22,429 nucleotides of DNA from UBA668 sp041178405 (GCA_041178405.1 JBEGVK010000030.1:1-22429), one strand, 5' to 3'; numbered from the stretch's first letter, positions 1 to 10,126 are shown. Numbers and translations: made by a program. Notes: generated from the sequence alone by a model not told the origin.

Positions 1-239
1 AGCATGATGACGTTGGCCCACTTCGCCGCCTCGGCGATGCCCATCACCTTCAGTCCGGCAGCCTCGGCCTTTGCGGCTGACGAGCTGCCCTCGCGGAGAC
101 CCACCACCACCTGCACGCCCGATTCCTTCAGGTTCAGGGCGTGGGCATGGCCCTGCGAGCCATACCCGATGATGGCGACCTTTCGGCCGCGGATGATCGA
201 CGGATCGGTGTCCGCCTCGTAGTACATGTGTGCCGGCAT
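1..239 (-). CDS. ilvC: Ketol-acid reductoisomerase, N-terminal part (cut by window edge)
   Basis: Second enzyme of valine/isoleucine synthesis: NADPH-dependent isomeroreduction of acetolactate or acetohydroxybutyrate in the cytosol. The 79 codons visible begin MPAHMYYEADTDPSIIRGRK and carry the Rossmann dinucleotide motif GYGSQGHAHALNL at residues 25-37, diagnostic of this family. The remainder lies beyond the left edge. The ATG at 239 is chosen because AAAGG sits 6 nt upstream and the family start aligns there; an internal Met at residue 5 is a less likely alternative. The gene follows ilvN by 11 nt, so it is the last visible gene of the ilvB-ilvN-ilvC operon and should be under the upstream attenuator. 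Identification is secure; the missing part cannot be assessed. Confidence 0.96.
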   Translation of the reverse strand, partial: MPAHMYYEADTDPSIIRGRKVAIIGYGSQGHAHALNLKESGVQVVVGLREGSSSAAKAEAAGLKVMGIAEAAKWANVIM

Positions 240-245
240 GGCGTG

Positions 246-250
246 CCTTT
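246..250 (-). promoter_or_regulatory. Shine-Dalgarno site of ilvC
   Basis: AAAGG on the minus strand lies immediately after the ilvN stop codon TAG and 6 nt before the ilvC ATG. It supports the chosen start and marks ilvC as an operon-internal gene translated from a conventional ribosome binding site. Confidence 0.6.
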
Positions 251-786
251 CTACTTGCGGTCGGCGACCGCCCGCAAGCGGGCTTCGCGGTCGAGTTTCG
301 GAAGGGCGATTCGCCCGGTGCGCTGCAATTCGACGATCCCGTACCCCGAGAGCAGCTCCTCGAAGTCGTCGAGCTTGTCGGGATGGCCGTCGAGCGACAC
401 GGTGATCGCCTCCACCCCCACGGCGAGGATCTTGCCCTCGAAGATATTGGTGAGCTCGACCACCTGGCCTCGCTGCTCGGACGAGCACCGCACGGTGGCC
501 AGTAGCAGCTCGCGTTCGACCGCCCGACGCGGATCTAGCTCGACGATCTTGACGACCTCGATGAGCTTGAAGAGCTGCTTGGTGATCTGCTCGAGCGGAG
601 ACGCCTCGACGTCCACCACGATGGTGATGCGGCTGAAGCCGTCGTCCTCGGCCGGAGCAACCGCAAGGCTGAAGATGTTGAAGCCGCGGCGGGCGAACAG
701 GCTCGACACGCGGGCCAGCACACCCGGCCGGTTCTGCACCAGCACCGACAGGATGTGGTGGCTCACGCCATCAATGGCACCGGCGC

Positions 787-790
<4 letters not shown>
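251..790 (-). CDS. ilvN: Acetolactate synthase small (regulatory) subunit
   Basis: Regulatory subunit of acetohydroxyacid synthase, which activates the catalytic IlvB subunit and binds valine for feedback inhibition (family knowledge). The 179-residue protein begins MSAGAIDGVSHHILSVLVQN. An ACT domain follows (about residues 10-85) with the typical NRPGVLARV and RGFNIFSLAV segments. A C-terminal ALS_ss_C-type domain contains EQRGQVVELTNIFEGKI and ends near ALPKLDRE. Its ATG overlaps the ilvB TGA as ATGA (787-790), which indicates translational coupling and matched subunit synthesis. Length and order match actinobacterial ilvBNC operons. A longer open frame extends upstream to 1327 but lies inside ilvB and is ignored. 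Confidence 0.96.
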
Positions 791-2535
<1,745 letters not shown>

Positions 2536-2542
2536 GACTGGG

Positions 2543-2548
2543 TTCCTT
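2543..2548 (-). promoter_or_regulatory. Shine-Dalgarno site of ilvB
   Basis: AAGGAA on the minus strand lies 7 nt before the ilvB ATG at 2535 and just downstream of the attenuator T-tract. It decides the ilvB start against the longer frame. Confidence 0.65.
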
Positions 2549-2556
2549 CTGGGCCG

Positions 2557-2589
2557 AAAAACGACAACAGCCTCCCGACGGGAGGCTGT
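2557..2589 (-). terminator. Rho-independent terminator of the ilvB attenuator
   Basis: On the minus strand a perfect 10-bp stem (ACAGCCTCCC / GGGAGGCTGT) with a 3-nt loop spans 2589-2567. It is followed by a T-rich tail ending in TTTTT (complement of 2557-2561). It sits between the leader peptide stop (2619) and the ilvB start (2535), exactly where an attenuator terminator belongs. No other gene ends here on this strand, so it is not a simple end-of-gene terminator. Confidence 0.85.
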
Positions 2590-2619
2590 GACGCACGCAT
2601 CGATGCCGGGGCGTGCGTC
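2590..2619 (-). promoter_or_regulatory. Leader stem-loop upstream of the attenuator terminator
   Basis: A perfect 9-bp inverted repeat (GACGCACGC / GCGTGCGTC, 12-nt loop) begins at the last base of the leader peptide's stop codon and ends directly against the terminator's 5' arm. A ribosome at the stop codon would mask its 5' arm; one stalled at the Val codons would leave it free. I infer that this is the pause or switch element of the attenuator. A classical antiterminator that pairs with the terminator's 5' arm is not obvious by eye. Confidence 0.6.
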
Positions 2620-2669
2620 TAGACGAGTACTACGACGACTGTCGGCAGGGCGCTCGTCGAGGCACGCAT
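2619..2669 (-). CDS. ilvB leader peptide (attenuator uORF), 16 aa
   Basis: A 17-codon reading frame encodes MRASTSALPTVVVVLV and stops with TAG. Five of 16 residues are valine, four of them consecutive (GTC GTC GTA GTA), and two are leucine; no isoleucine. It lies just upstream of a stem-loop and a rho-independent terminator in front of ilvB. This is the arrangement of branched-chain amino acid attenuators: scarcity of charged Val-tRNA stalls the ribosome and alters folding of the downstream RNA. A GGAG lies 3 nt before the ATG. A -10-like CAGACT ends 7 nt before it, so the leader mRNA may be almost leaderless. The gene is far too short for standard gene callers. Function is inferred from position and composition. 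Confidence 0.85.
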   Translation of the reverse strand: MRASTSALPTVVVVLV

Positions 2670-2676
2670 CGGCTCC

Positions 2677-2706
2677 AGTCTGGCACCGGCCGGCGCCGGT
2701 TCGCAA
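2677..2706 (-). promoter_or_regulatory. Putative promoter of the ilv leader/operon
   Basis: On the minus strand TTGCGA (2706-2701) and CAGACT (2682-2677) are separated by 18 nt. This is a reasonable sigma-70-type -35/-10 pair, and it would start transcription close to the leader ATG at 2669. It overlaps only the region beyond the cyclo-ligase stop codon. Matches to consensus are 4/6 at -35 and modest at -10, so confidence is limited. Confidence 0.45.
2685..2700. repeat. Inverted repeat in the ilv promoter spacer
   Basis: A 6-bp perfect inverted repeat (ACCGGC, 4-nt centre, GCCGGT) fills the spacer between the proposed -35 and -10 of the ilv promoter. It could be an operator, or simply a weak end-of-gene hairpin for the cyclo-ligase gene that ends at 2712. 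There is no T-tract after it. Confidence 0.35.
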
Positions 2707-2711
2707 CCCCT

Positions 2712-3236
2712 TCAGGCGCTGACGACCCGCTGTACCCGCACGTCATGAGGCTCAGTGGGCAGGTCGTCGAGCAGTTGCTCGGCGAAGCACACGCCCGCAT
2801 TCGGCGCCTCCACGGTCGGCAGGAACCGGTCGTAGAACCCGGCGCCGTAGCCCAGGCGGCGGCCGTCGGCGGTGAACGCCAGGCCCGGCACGACCACGAA
2901 CCCGACCACCGATGCATCGAGCGCAGGGCCCTGCGGCTCGAGCACCCCGAAGCGGCTGGTCGCCATCGACCCGTCGGCCGCCACCACCGCCAGGCGGCCG
3001 TCCTCGACCCGGGGCAGCACGAGCCGACGCCCCTCGGACGCCAGTCGGGCGAACAGCGGATCAGTGTCGGGCTCGCTGCGCATTCCCACGAATGCCATCA
3101 CGCAGTCGGCTGCGGCGAACTCGGGCACCTCGGCGAGGGCTGCCCACAGCATCACGCTGCGGATCACGCGGTCGTCGACCATGTCGCGGACCATCGCCAT
3201 CCGCTTGCGCAAGTCGGCCTTGCTGATCGACGCCAC
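2712..3236 (-). CDS. 5-formyltetrahydrofolate cyclo-ligase
   Basis: ATP-dependent conversion of 5-formyl-THF to 5,10-methenyl-THF, a cytosolic folate salvage step. The 174-residue product has the family hallmark GYGAGFYDRF at 129-138. It also has an N-terminal basic helix (KADLRKRMAMVRDM) that in this family contributes to ATP binding, and PRVEDGRL before the glycine-rich loop. Length is typical (170-200). The start is GTG at 3236, because no ATG fits. A -10-like GATTCT ends exactly 6 nt upstream, suggesting a leaderless transcript. The gene is divergent from the flavin reductase across 42 bp and is followed by the ilv promoter. It is not obviously linked functionally to either neighbour. Symbols used elsewhere vary (fau, ygfA, MTHFS), so none is assigned. 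Confidence 0.92.
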   Translation of the reverse strand: MASISKADLRKRMAMVRDMVDDRVIRSVMLWAALAEVPEFAAADCVMAFVGMRSEPDTDPLFARLASEGRRLVLPRVEDGRLAVVAADGSMATSRFGVLEPQGPALDASVVGFVVVPGLAFTADGRRLGYGAGFYDRFLPTVEAPNAGVCFAEQLLDDLPTEPHDVRVQRVVSA

Positions 3237-3242
3237 GGCAAC

Positions 3243-3248
3243 AGAATC
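3243..3248 (-). promoter_or_regulatory. Putative -10 element of the cyclo-ligase gene (leaderless)
   Basis: GATTCT on the minus strand ends 6 nt before the GTG start at 3236, and no Shine-Dalgarno sequence is present. No convincing -35 is visible. Part of the 42-bp divergent promoter region. Confidence 0.35.
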
Positions 3249-3266
3249 GCACGCCCGTCAATGCTC

Positions 3267-3272
3267 TAGTCT
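3267..3272 (+). promoter_or_regulatory. Putative -10 element of the flavin reductase gene (leaderless)
   Basis: TAGTCT fits the actinobacterial TANNNT -10 pattern and ends 6 nt before the ATG at 3279, with no Shine-Dalgarno sequence between. The oppositely oriented -10 of the cyclo-ligase gene lies 18 bp upstream, where the -35 would be. Confidence 0.45.
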
Positions 3273-3278
3273 CCGCGC

Positions 3279-3776
3279 ATGTCGTTCGACAGTGCCACGT
3301 TCCGACAGGTGCTCGGCCACTTCCCCACCGGGGTCACCGTGGTCACCGCCGCCGGTGCCGACGGGCCGGTGGGATTCACCATCGGGTCGTTCACGTCGGT
3401 GTCGCTCGACCCGCCGCTGGTCGGATTCCTGCCGATGACCGAGTCTGGGCGCTGGAAGGCGATCGAGGCCGCGGGGTCGTTCTGCGTCAACGTGCTCGGC
3501 GCCGGCCAGGCCGACCTGTGCTGGCAGTTCGCCAAGAGCAGCATCGAGCACCCCTTCGAGGGGGTTGGCTGGACTCCAGCGCCGGGCACTGGCTCGCCGC
3601 TGCTCGATGGCGTGATCGCCTGGATCGACTGCACGATCGAGTCGGTCGTCGATGCCGGCGACCACAAGTTCGTGATGGGACGAGTGCAGGCACTCGACCA
3701 TGCGCCCGCCGACGCTGATCCCAATGCGCTGCTGTTCTTCCGCGGCAAGGTGGGCCGGTTCCAGTCCGGTGGCTGA
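3279..3776 (+). CDS. Flavin reductase-like, FMN-binding split-barrel protein
   Basis: The 165-residue protein has the fold signature of the HpaC/NtaB-like flavin reductase domain family. It opens with FRQVLGHFPTGVTVVTA, then has GFTIGSFTSVSLDPPLVGF, a SGRWKAIEAAGSFCVNVLGAGQ segment, and ends with a hydrophobic strand NALLFFRGKVGRF. Such proteins use NAD(P)H to reduce flavin for a partner oxygenase, or bind flavin for other reactions. The frame overlaps the next gene by 8 nt (3769-3776), suggesting co-translation with the flavin monooxygenase. Substrate and partner are inferred from adjacency only. A related F420- or FMN-dependent oxidoreductase role cannot be excluded. The ATG start is supported by the family N terminus and the -10-like TAGTCT 6 nt upstream. 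Confidence 0.85.
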   Translation: MSFDSATFRQVLGHFPTGVTVVTAAGADGPVGFTIGSFTSVSLDPPLVGFLPMTESGRWKAIEAAGSFCVNVLGAGQADLCWQFAKSSIEHPFEGVGWTPAPGTGSPLLDGVIAWIDCTIESVVDAGDHKFVMGRVQALDHAPADADPNALLFFRGKVGRFQSGG

Positions 3777-5217
3777 GCACGTCGACGTCATCGTGGTGGG
3801 TGCCGGCCTGTCGGGCATCGGCGCCGCCTATCACCTGCAGTCGATGTGCCCCGACCGCACGTACGCCATCCTCGAGGGCCGCGAGGCGCTCGGGGGCACG
3901 TGGGACCTGTTCCGCTATCCCGGCGTGCGCAGCGACTCCGACATGCACACGCTCGGCTTCTCGTTCAAGCCCTGGACTGACCCGAAGGCCATCGCCGACG
4001 GGCCGTCGATCCTCGCCTACCTGCACGAGACCGCCCGCGAGTTCGGCATCGACCGGCACATCCGCTTCGGACACCGCGTCGAACGTGCCGAGTGGGACTC
4101 GGCGGCGGAGCACTGGACCGTGACTGCCGCGACCGACGATGGGCCGGTGTCGCTCACCTGCTCGTACCTGCACATGTGCTCGGGCTACTACAGCTACCGC
4201 CATGGCTTCACGCCCGACTTCCCCGGCCGCGAGCGCTTCACCGGCACGATCGTCCACCCGCAGGACTGGCCCGACGATCTCGACTATGCGGGCAAGCGCG
4301 TCGTCGTCATCGGCTCGGGCGCCACGGCGGTGACACTCGTCCCGGCAATGGCAGCTCGCGCCGCCCACGTGACGATGCTGCAGCGGACGCCGTCGTACGT
4401 GGCGGCCGGACCCGACCAGGACTGGATCGCCAACCTGCTGCGCAGGGTGCTGCCGGCACGCACGGCCTACGCCATCACCCGACGGAAGAACACCGCCTTC
4501 CAGCAGATGGTCTACCGGCGGACGCGCACCAAGCCCGACAAGGTGAAGCAGTACCTCATCGACAAGGTGCGCAGGGAATTGCCGGGCGTCGACGTCGAGC
4601 GGCACTTCACTCCGCCCTACGGACCATGGGACCAGCGACTGTGCCTCGTGCCGAACGGCGATCTCTTCCAGGCGATCCGCGTCGGTACTGCGTCGGTGGT
4701 GACCGACCGCATCGCGTCGTTCGACGAGACCGGCATCGTGCTCGAGTCAGGCGACTATCTCGACGCCGACGTCATCGTCACCGCCACCGGGCTGCAGCTC
4801 GTGACACTCGGCGAGATGGACTTCTTCGTCGATGGCCGCCAGGTCGACTTCGCCGACACCCTCACCTACAAGGGCTTCGCCTACAGCGGCGTGCCGAACC
4901 TGTCGTCGGTGTTCGGCTACATCAACGCCTCGTGGACACTGCGTGCCGACCTGGTGAGCGCCTATGTGTGCCGACTGCTGCGCCACATGTCGGACACCGG
5001 CACCACCACATGCACCCCGGTGCCGCGTCCCGACGATGCGGTGATGCCGCTGCGACCGTGGATCGACGACTTCACACCCGGCTACATGATGCGCGAGATG
5101 CACCGCTTCCCCAAGCAGGGCAGCCGCGAGCCCTGGGTCAACCCACAGGACTACGCGCGAGACCGCAAGATGTTCGCCAATGATCCCGTCGACGATGGCG
5201 TCATGGTGTTTGCCTGA
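3769..5217 (+). CDS. Flavin-containing (Baeyer-Villiger-type) monooxygenase
   Basis: FAD/NADPH-dependent monooxygenase of 482 residues. The N-terminal FAD site GAGLSG is at 11-16, followed by GGTWDLFRYPGVRSDSDMHT, typical of the Baeyer-Villiger group. The fingerprint FxGxxxHxxxWP is at 157-168 (FTGTIVHPQDWP). The second dinucleotide site GSGATA is at 182-187, with the ATG-like segment VTATGLQL further on. It is similar in outline to EthA/EtaA-like enzymes, but the substrate (ketone, sulfide or other) cannot be read from sequence. The start is GTG at 3769, placing the GAGLSG motif at the normal distance from the N terminus and overlapping the flavin reductase stop. An open frame reaching 3700 lies inside the reductase. 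The gene is convergent with ilvD, with 12 bp between them. Confidence 0.92.
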   Translation: MAEHVDVIVVGAGLSGIGAAYHLQSMCPDRTYAILEGREALGGTWDLFRYPGVRSDSDMHTLGFSFKPWTDPKAIADGPSILAYLHETAREFGIDRHIRFGHRVERAEWDSAAEHWTVTAATDDGPVSLTCSYLHMCSGYYSYRHGFTPDFPGRERFTGTIVHPQDWPDDLDYAGKRVVVIGSGATAVTLVPAMAARAAHVTMLQRTPSYVAAGPDQDWIANLLRRVLPARTAYAITRRKNTAFQQMVYRRTRTKPDKVKQYLIDKVRRELPGVDVERHFTPPYGPWDQRLCLVPNGDLFQAIRVGTASVVTDRIASFDETGIVLESGDYLDADVIVTATGLQLVTLGEMDFFVDGRQVDFADTLTYKGFAYSGVPNLSSVFGYINASWTLRADLVSAYVCRLLRHMSDTGTTTCTPVPRPDDAVMPLRPWIDDFTPGYMMREMHRFPKQGSREPWVNPQDYARDRKMFANDPVDDGVMVFA

Positions 5218-5233
5218 GCGACAGCGTGCTCAG
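5214..5233. terminator. Short hairpin between convergent genes
   Basis: CTGAGC and GCTCAG form a perfect 6-bp stem around an 8-nt loop. One arm contains the monooxygenase stop codon (5215-5217), the other the ilvD stop codon (5230-5232). A T-tract is absent on both strands, so it is at best a weak bidirectional terminator. Confidence 0.3.
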
Positions 5234-6945
5234 AGCGTGTTGGTGATCGCACCCGTGTCGGCACCCTGCACGAGGCGCGCATACTTTCCGAGCACGCCCG
5301 AGGTGTAGCGGGGCGGATTCGGCGCCCAGCTCGCCCGGCGACGGGCAATCTCAGAATCGTCGACCAGCAGGTCGAGGCTCAGTTCATTGACGTCGATGCT
5401 GATCTGGTCGCCGTCGCGGACGATCGCGATCGGGCCTCCATCAACCGCCTCGGGTGCGACGTGGCCGATGCAGAAGCCCCACGTGCCACCGCTGAACCGG
5501 CCGTCGGTGATGAGCGCACAGTCGGCGCCGCGGCCCGCCCCCTTCAGGGCACCGGTGATGGCCAGCATCTCGCGCATGCCGGGCCCGCCCTTTGGCCCCT
5601 CGTAGCGGATCACCAGCACCGTGCCGGGCTGAATCGAGCCGCTGAGGATCGCCTCCATGGCGCCGTCCTCGCCGTCGAACACCCGCGCCGTGCCGACGAA
5701 CTGCTTCTGCTCGGCAGTGAGGCCCGCCACCTTCACCACGGCCCCCCTCGGAGCGAGCGTGCCGGTGAGCACCACGATGCCGCCCTCTGCGTGGATGGGC
5801 TTGCTGAGCGGATGCACGACTACGCCGTCAGGCGCAGGCGGATCGATCTCGGCCAGGTTCTCCGCCATCGTCTTGCCGGTGACCGTGAGGCAGTCGCCGT
5901 GGAGCAGTCCGGCATCGAGGAGGTGCTTCATCACGACCGGCACGCCACCGATCCGGTCGAGGTCGCTCATGTGGAAGCGGCCGCCGGGCTTCATGTCAGC
6001 GATGTGCGGGACTTTCGCTGCGATGCGGTTGAAGTCGTCGAGGTGCAGCTCGACGCCCGCCTCATTGGCAAGAGCAAGCAGGTGCAGGACGGCGTTCGTG
6101 CTGCCGCCGAGCGCCGACGTGATGGCGATCGCGTTCTCGAACGCCTTCTTCGACATGATCATCCGCGGCGTGATGCCGAGGCGAAGCAGGTTCACGACCG
6201 CCTCGCCAGCGCGCCGCGCATCGCCCTCGCGGCGGCCGTCGATGGCCGGCGGCGACGCCGTGCCGGGCAGGCTCATGCCGATGGCCTCGGCGATGGAGCT
6301 CATCGTGTTGGCAGTGAACATGCCGCCGCAGGCACCTTCGCCCGGACACGCCTTGCGCTCGATCTCGAGCAGTTCATCCTCGGAGATCTTGCCGAGTGCG
6401 CACGCACCGACCGCTTCGAACACCGACGTGATGTCGAGAGCCACGCCGTTGTGCTCGCCCGGCATGATGCTGCCGTTGTAGACGAAGACACTGGGAAGGT
6501 CGAGGCGTGCGGCTGCCATCAGCATCGCCGGGATGCTCTTGTCGCAGCCGGCGAGGCCGACGAACCCGTCGAAGCGCTCGGCGTGCATGACGGTCTCGAC
6601 CGAGTCGGTGATGACCTCACGGCTCACCAGCGAAGCGCGCATGCCCTCGTGACCCATGCTGATGCCGTCGCTGACAGTGATGGTGCCGAACTCCATCGGG
6701 AAGCCGCCGGCACTGCGAACGCCATCCTTCGCGTGCAGGGCGAGTTTGCGCAGCGTCATGTTGCATGGCGTCACCTCGTTCCATGCAGAGGCGATGGCAA
6801 CTTGCGGCTTCACCCAGTCGTCGTCGGTCATGCCGACGGCGCGCAGCATGGCGCGCGCAGGGGCCTTCTGCATTCCATCGGTGACGTCGCGGCTGCGCGG
6901 CTTGACGTCGATCTTCACCTCGGGGGTGCTGTCAGGGGAGCCCAT
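5230..6945 (-). CDS. ilvD: Dihydroxy-acid dehydratase
   Basis: Fe-S enzyme dehydrating 2,3-dihydroxyisovalerate and 2,3-dihydroxy-3-methylvalerate, the step after IlvC. 571 residues. Three conserved cysteine sites are visible: TPCN (Cys61), AGCDKSIPA (Cys134) and GEGACGGMFTANTM (Cys206). The C-terminal signature GRFSGGTWGFCIGHVAPEA is also present. The length of about 570 and three-Cys pattern resemble the group whose characterised members carry a [2Fe-2S] cluster, shorter than E. coli IlvD; cluster type is inferred. ATG at 6945 is 10 nt after the gatB stop. A -10-like TAGGTT ends 7 nt before it and no Shine-Dalgarno is seen, so it probably has its own leaderless transcript despite the gatCAB neighbours. 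It lies apart from ilvBNC, without an attenuator. Confidence 0.97.
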   Translation of the reverse strand: MGSPDSTPEVKIDVKPRSRDVTDGMQKAPARAMLRAVGMTDDDWVKPQVAIASAWNEVTPCNMTLRKLALHAKDGVRSAGGFPMEFGTITVSDGISMGHEGMRASLVSREVITDSVETVMHAERFDGFVGLAGCDKSIPAMLMAAARLDLPSVFVYNGSIMPGEHNGVALDITSVFEAVGACALGKISEDELLEIERKACPGEGACGGMFTANTMSSIAEAIGMSLPGTASPPAIDGRREGDARRAGEAVVNLLRLGITPRMIMSKKAFENAIAITSALGGSTNAVLHLLALANEAGVELHLDDFNRIAAKVPHIADMKPGGRFHMSDLDRIGGVPVVMKHLLDAGLLHGDCLTVTGKTMAENLAEIDPPAPDGVVVHPLSKPIHAEGGIVVLTGTLAPRGAVVKVAGLTAEQKQFVGTARVFDGEDGAMEAILSGSIQPGTVLVIRYEGPKGGPGMREMLAITGALKGAGRGADCALITDGRFSGGTWGFCIGHVAPEAVDGGPIAIVRDGDQISIDVNELSLDLLVDDSEIARRRASWAPNPPRYTSGVLGKYARLVQGADTGAITNTL

Positions 6946-6952
6946 ACGAGCG

Positions 6953-6958
6953 AACCTA
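6953..6958 (-). promoter_or_regulatory. Putative -10 element of ilvD, overlapping the gatB stop codon
   Basis: TAGGTT (TANNNT pattern) on the minus strand ends 7 nt before the ilvD ATG; its first three bases are the gatB stop codon TAG. No clear -35 was found at the expected distance. Confidence 0.45.
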
Positions 6959-8391
6959 GCCCTTCTTCCTCTGGTTGAGCAGGGCGGTCACGGCCTTGCC
7001 GTCGGCCTTGCCCTGCGTTGCCTTCATCACGTAGCCGACGAGTGCGCCCATGGCCTTGCCCTCGCCGGCGCAGAACTTCGCCCACGCATCGGGGTCGGCA
7101 GCGATCGCCTCGTCGACGATCGTCTCGAGCGCCCCGGTGTCCATGGCCTCGAAGCCCTTCGCGGCAGCGATGGCAGCCGGATCACCGCCGCCGGCAGCGA
7201 GGAGTTCGGCGAGCACGGCCTTGGCCTGGGTGGCGGTGATCGATCCGGCGGTCTCCATCCGGGTGAGCGCAGCGAGGTCGGCGGCGGGAAGTCGCGGCGT
7301 TGCGGCCTCGTCGGCAAAGGCTTCCTTCACGTGCACGAGCGCTCGGGCGACGTCACCTCCGGCCGCGCCGACGGAGAGCACGTAGTCGTCCTGTCCGCGT
7401 TCGACCACGCTGGCCACCGCTTCCCCGGCCGCATCGGCGCCGGTCGCCGCCGCGAGAAGGGCGCGACGCGCTGCCGGAAGCACCGGCAGTGCCGCCCTCA
7501 CGCGCTCGATCCACTCGGTCGACGGGGCGATCGGCACGAGATCGGGTTCGAGGAAGTAGCGGTAGTCGTCGGCGTCTTCCTTGGTGCGCAGGGTGTGCGT
7601 TCGGCCGTCGGCCTCGTCCCAGTGCCTGGTCTGCTGCAGCACGCGTTCGCCGGCCTCGATGAGATCGATCTGCCGCCGCGCCTCGTAGTCGATGGCCTTG
7701 CCAAGCGAACGCACGCTGTTGACGTTCTTGATCTCGCAGCGCGTGCCGAACGGCGTGCCGGGCTTGTGCACGCTCACGTTGGCGTCAACGCGCATCGAGC
7801 CCTCCTCCATCTTGGCGTCGCTGGCCCCGATGGCGACGAGGATGGCGCGTAGTTCGCCGACATATGCCCGCGCGTCGTCGGCGCTGCGGATGTCGGGCCT
7901 GCTGACGATCTCGACGAGCGGGACGCCGGCGCGGTTGAGGTCGATGAGTGAGTAGTCGGCGCCGTGCACGCGGCCGCTGGCTCCGACGTGGGTGCTCTTG
8001 CCCGCGTCCTCCTCCATGTGCGCCCGCTCGATGCCGACTCGAACGCCGTTGGGCAGGTCGAGCCAGCCATCGATGTTCAGCGGCTGGTCGTACTGGCTCA
8101 CCTGATACGCCTTGGGCATGTCGGGATAGAAGTAGTTCTTGCGGTGGAATGTGCACGGCTGCACCGTGCAGTTGAGGGCCAGCCCGATACGCATCGCTAG
8201 CTCGACCGCTCGCTCGTTGAGCACCGGCAGCGCACCCGGCAGTCCGAGGGTGACGGGGTCGATGTTGGTGTTCGGATCGTCGCCGAATCGGTTGGGGCTG
8301 GCGCTGAACATCTTGGTGGCGGTGGCCAGCTCGACGTGCACCTCGAGCCCTACCACCAGCTGCCAGTCGCCGGGCAGGCCGTCGTAGGCAC

Positions 8392-8395
<4 letters not shown>
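6956..8395 (-). CDS. gatB: Asp-tRNA(Asn)/Glu-tRNA(Gln) amidotransferase subunit B
   Basis: tRNA-binding and kinase subunit of the GatCAB amidotransferase, which activates the misacylated Glu/Asp on tRNA for amidation. 479 residues. The catalytic cradle contains VVGLEVHVELATATKMFSAS near the N terminus, FHRKNYFYPDMPKAYQVSQYD, EEDAGKSTH, SLIDLNRAGVPLVEIVS, MRVDANVSV and EIKNVNSVRSL. The C-terminal helical and YqeY-like tail domain ends in QRKKG, as expected for the family. ATG at 8395 overlaps the gatA TGA as ATGA (8392-8395), indicating coupled translation. The upstream in-frame extension to 8557 lies inside gatA and is rejected. Confidence 0.97.
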
Positions 8396-9815
<1,420 letters not shown>

Positions 9816-9816
<1 letters not shown>

Positions 9817-10118
9817 CAGCCCTCCAGCCCGATGATGGGCGGCACTCGAAAGCGTCCGTCCTCTGCGGCGGGCGCCTCGGCGAGTACCTCGTCGCGGTCG
9901 AGGCACGGCTCGACGACATCGGGGCGCAGGACATTGACGAGCGGGTATGGCTGGGTCATCGGCTCGACGGCCGACAGGTCGAGGGCGTCGATGTCGGCGA
10001 AGTGCTCGAGCATCCCGCCGAGCTGCTCGGTGATTCGATCGAGATCGGCTGGCGCCAGGTCGAGCCTCGCCAGCCGCGCCACCTTGGCCACGTCGGCAGC
10101 GGTAATGCGGTCTGACAC
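9816..10118 (-). CDS. gatC: Asp-tRNA(Asn)/Glu-tRNA(Gln) amidotransferase subunit C
   Basis: Small stabilising subunit that bridges GatA and GatB. 100 residues, usual length. It has the N-terminal helix SDRITAADVAKVARLARLDL, a second helix with EQLGGMLEHFADIDALDLS, the VEPMTQPYPLVNVLRPD stretch and the C-terminal FRVPPIIG segment expected for GatC. The start is GTG at 10118. A -10-like TAGACT ends 8 nt upstream and no Shine-Dalgarno is present, consistent with leaderless initiation. It is followed by gatA with a 1-nt overlap. Confidence 0.95.
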
Positions 10119-10126
10119 GGGAGCGG

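Noticed and set aside
2566..2620. Riboswitch or T-box as an explanation for the ilvB leader structures
   Set aside because: The region is too short for a T-box and lacks its conserved AGGGUGGNACCGCG-type sequence; the Val-rich uORF explains it better as ribosome-mediated attenuation.
2536..2706. N-terminal extension of ilvB to the upstream in-frame start
   Set aside because: It would translate through the attenuator terminator and leader region; the family start, with a Shine-Dalgarno sequence, is at 2535.
2667..2720. Hairpin at 2685-2700 as a terminator for the cyclo-ligase gene
   Set aside because: Only six base pairs and no T-tract after it; listed instead as a promoter-spacer inverted repeat with low confidence.
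5461..6978. Plus-strand open frame of 505 codons antisense to ilvD
   Set aside because: The ilvD frame is fully conserved in motif content; the antisense translation is His/Asp/Val/Arg-rich and featureless.
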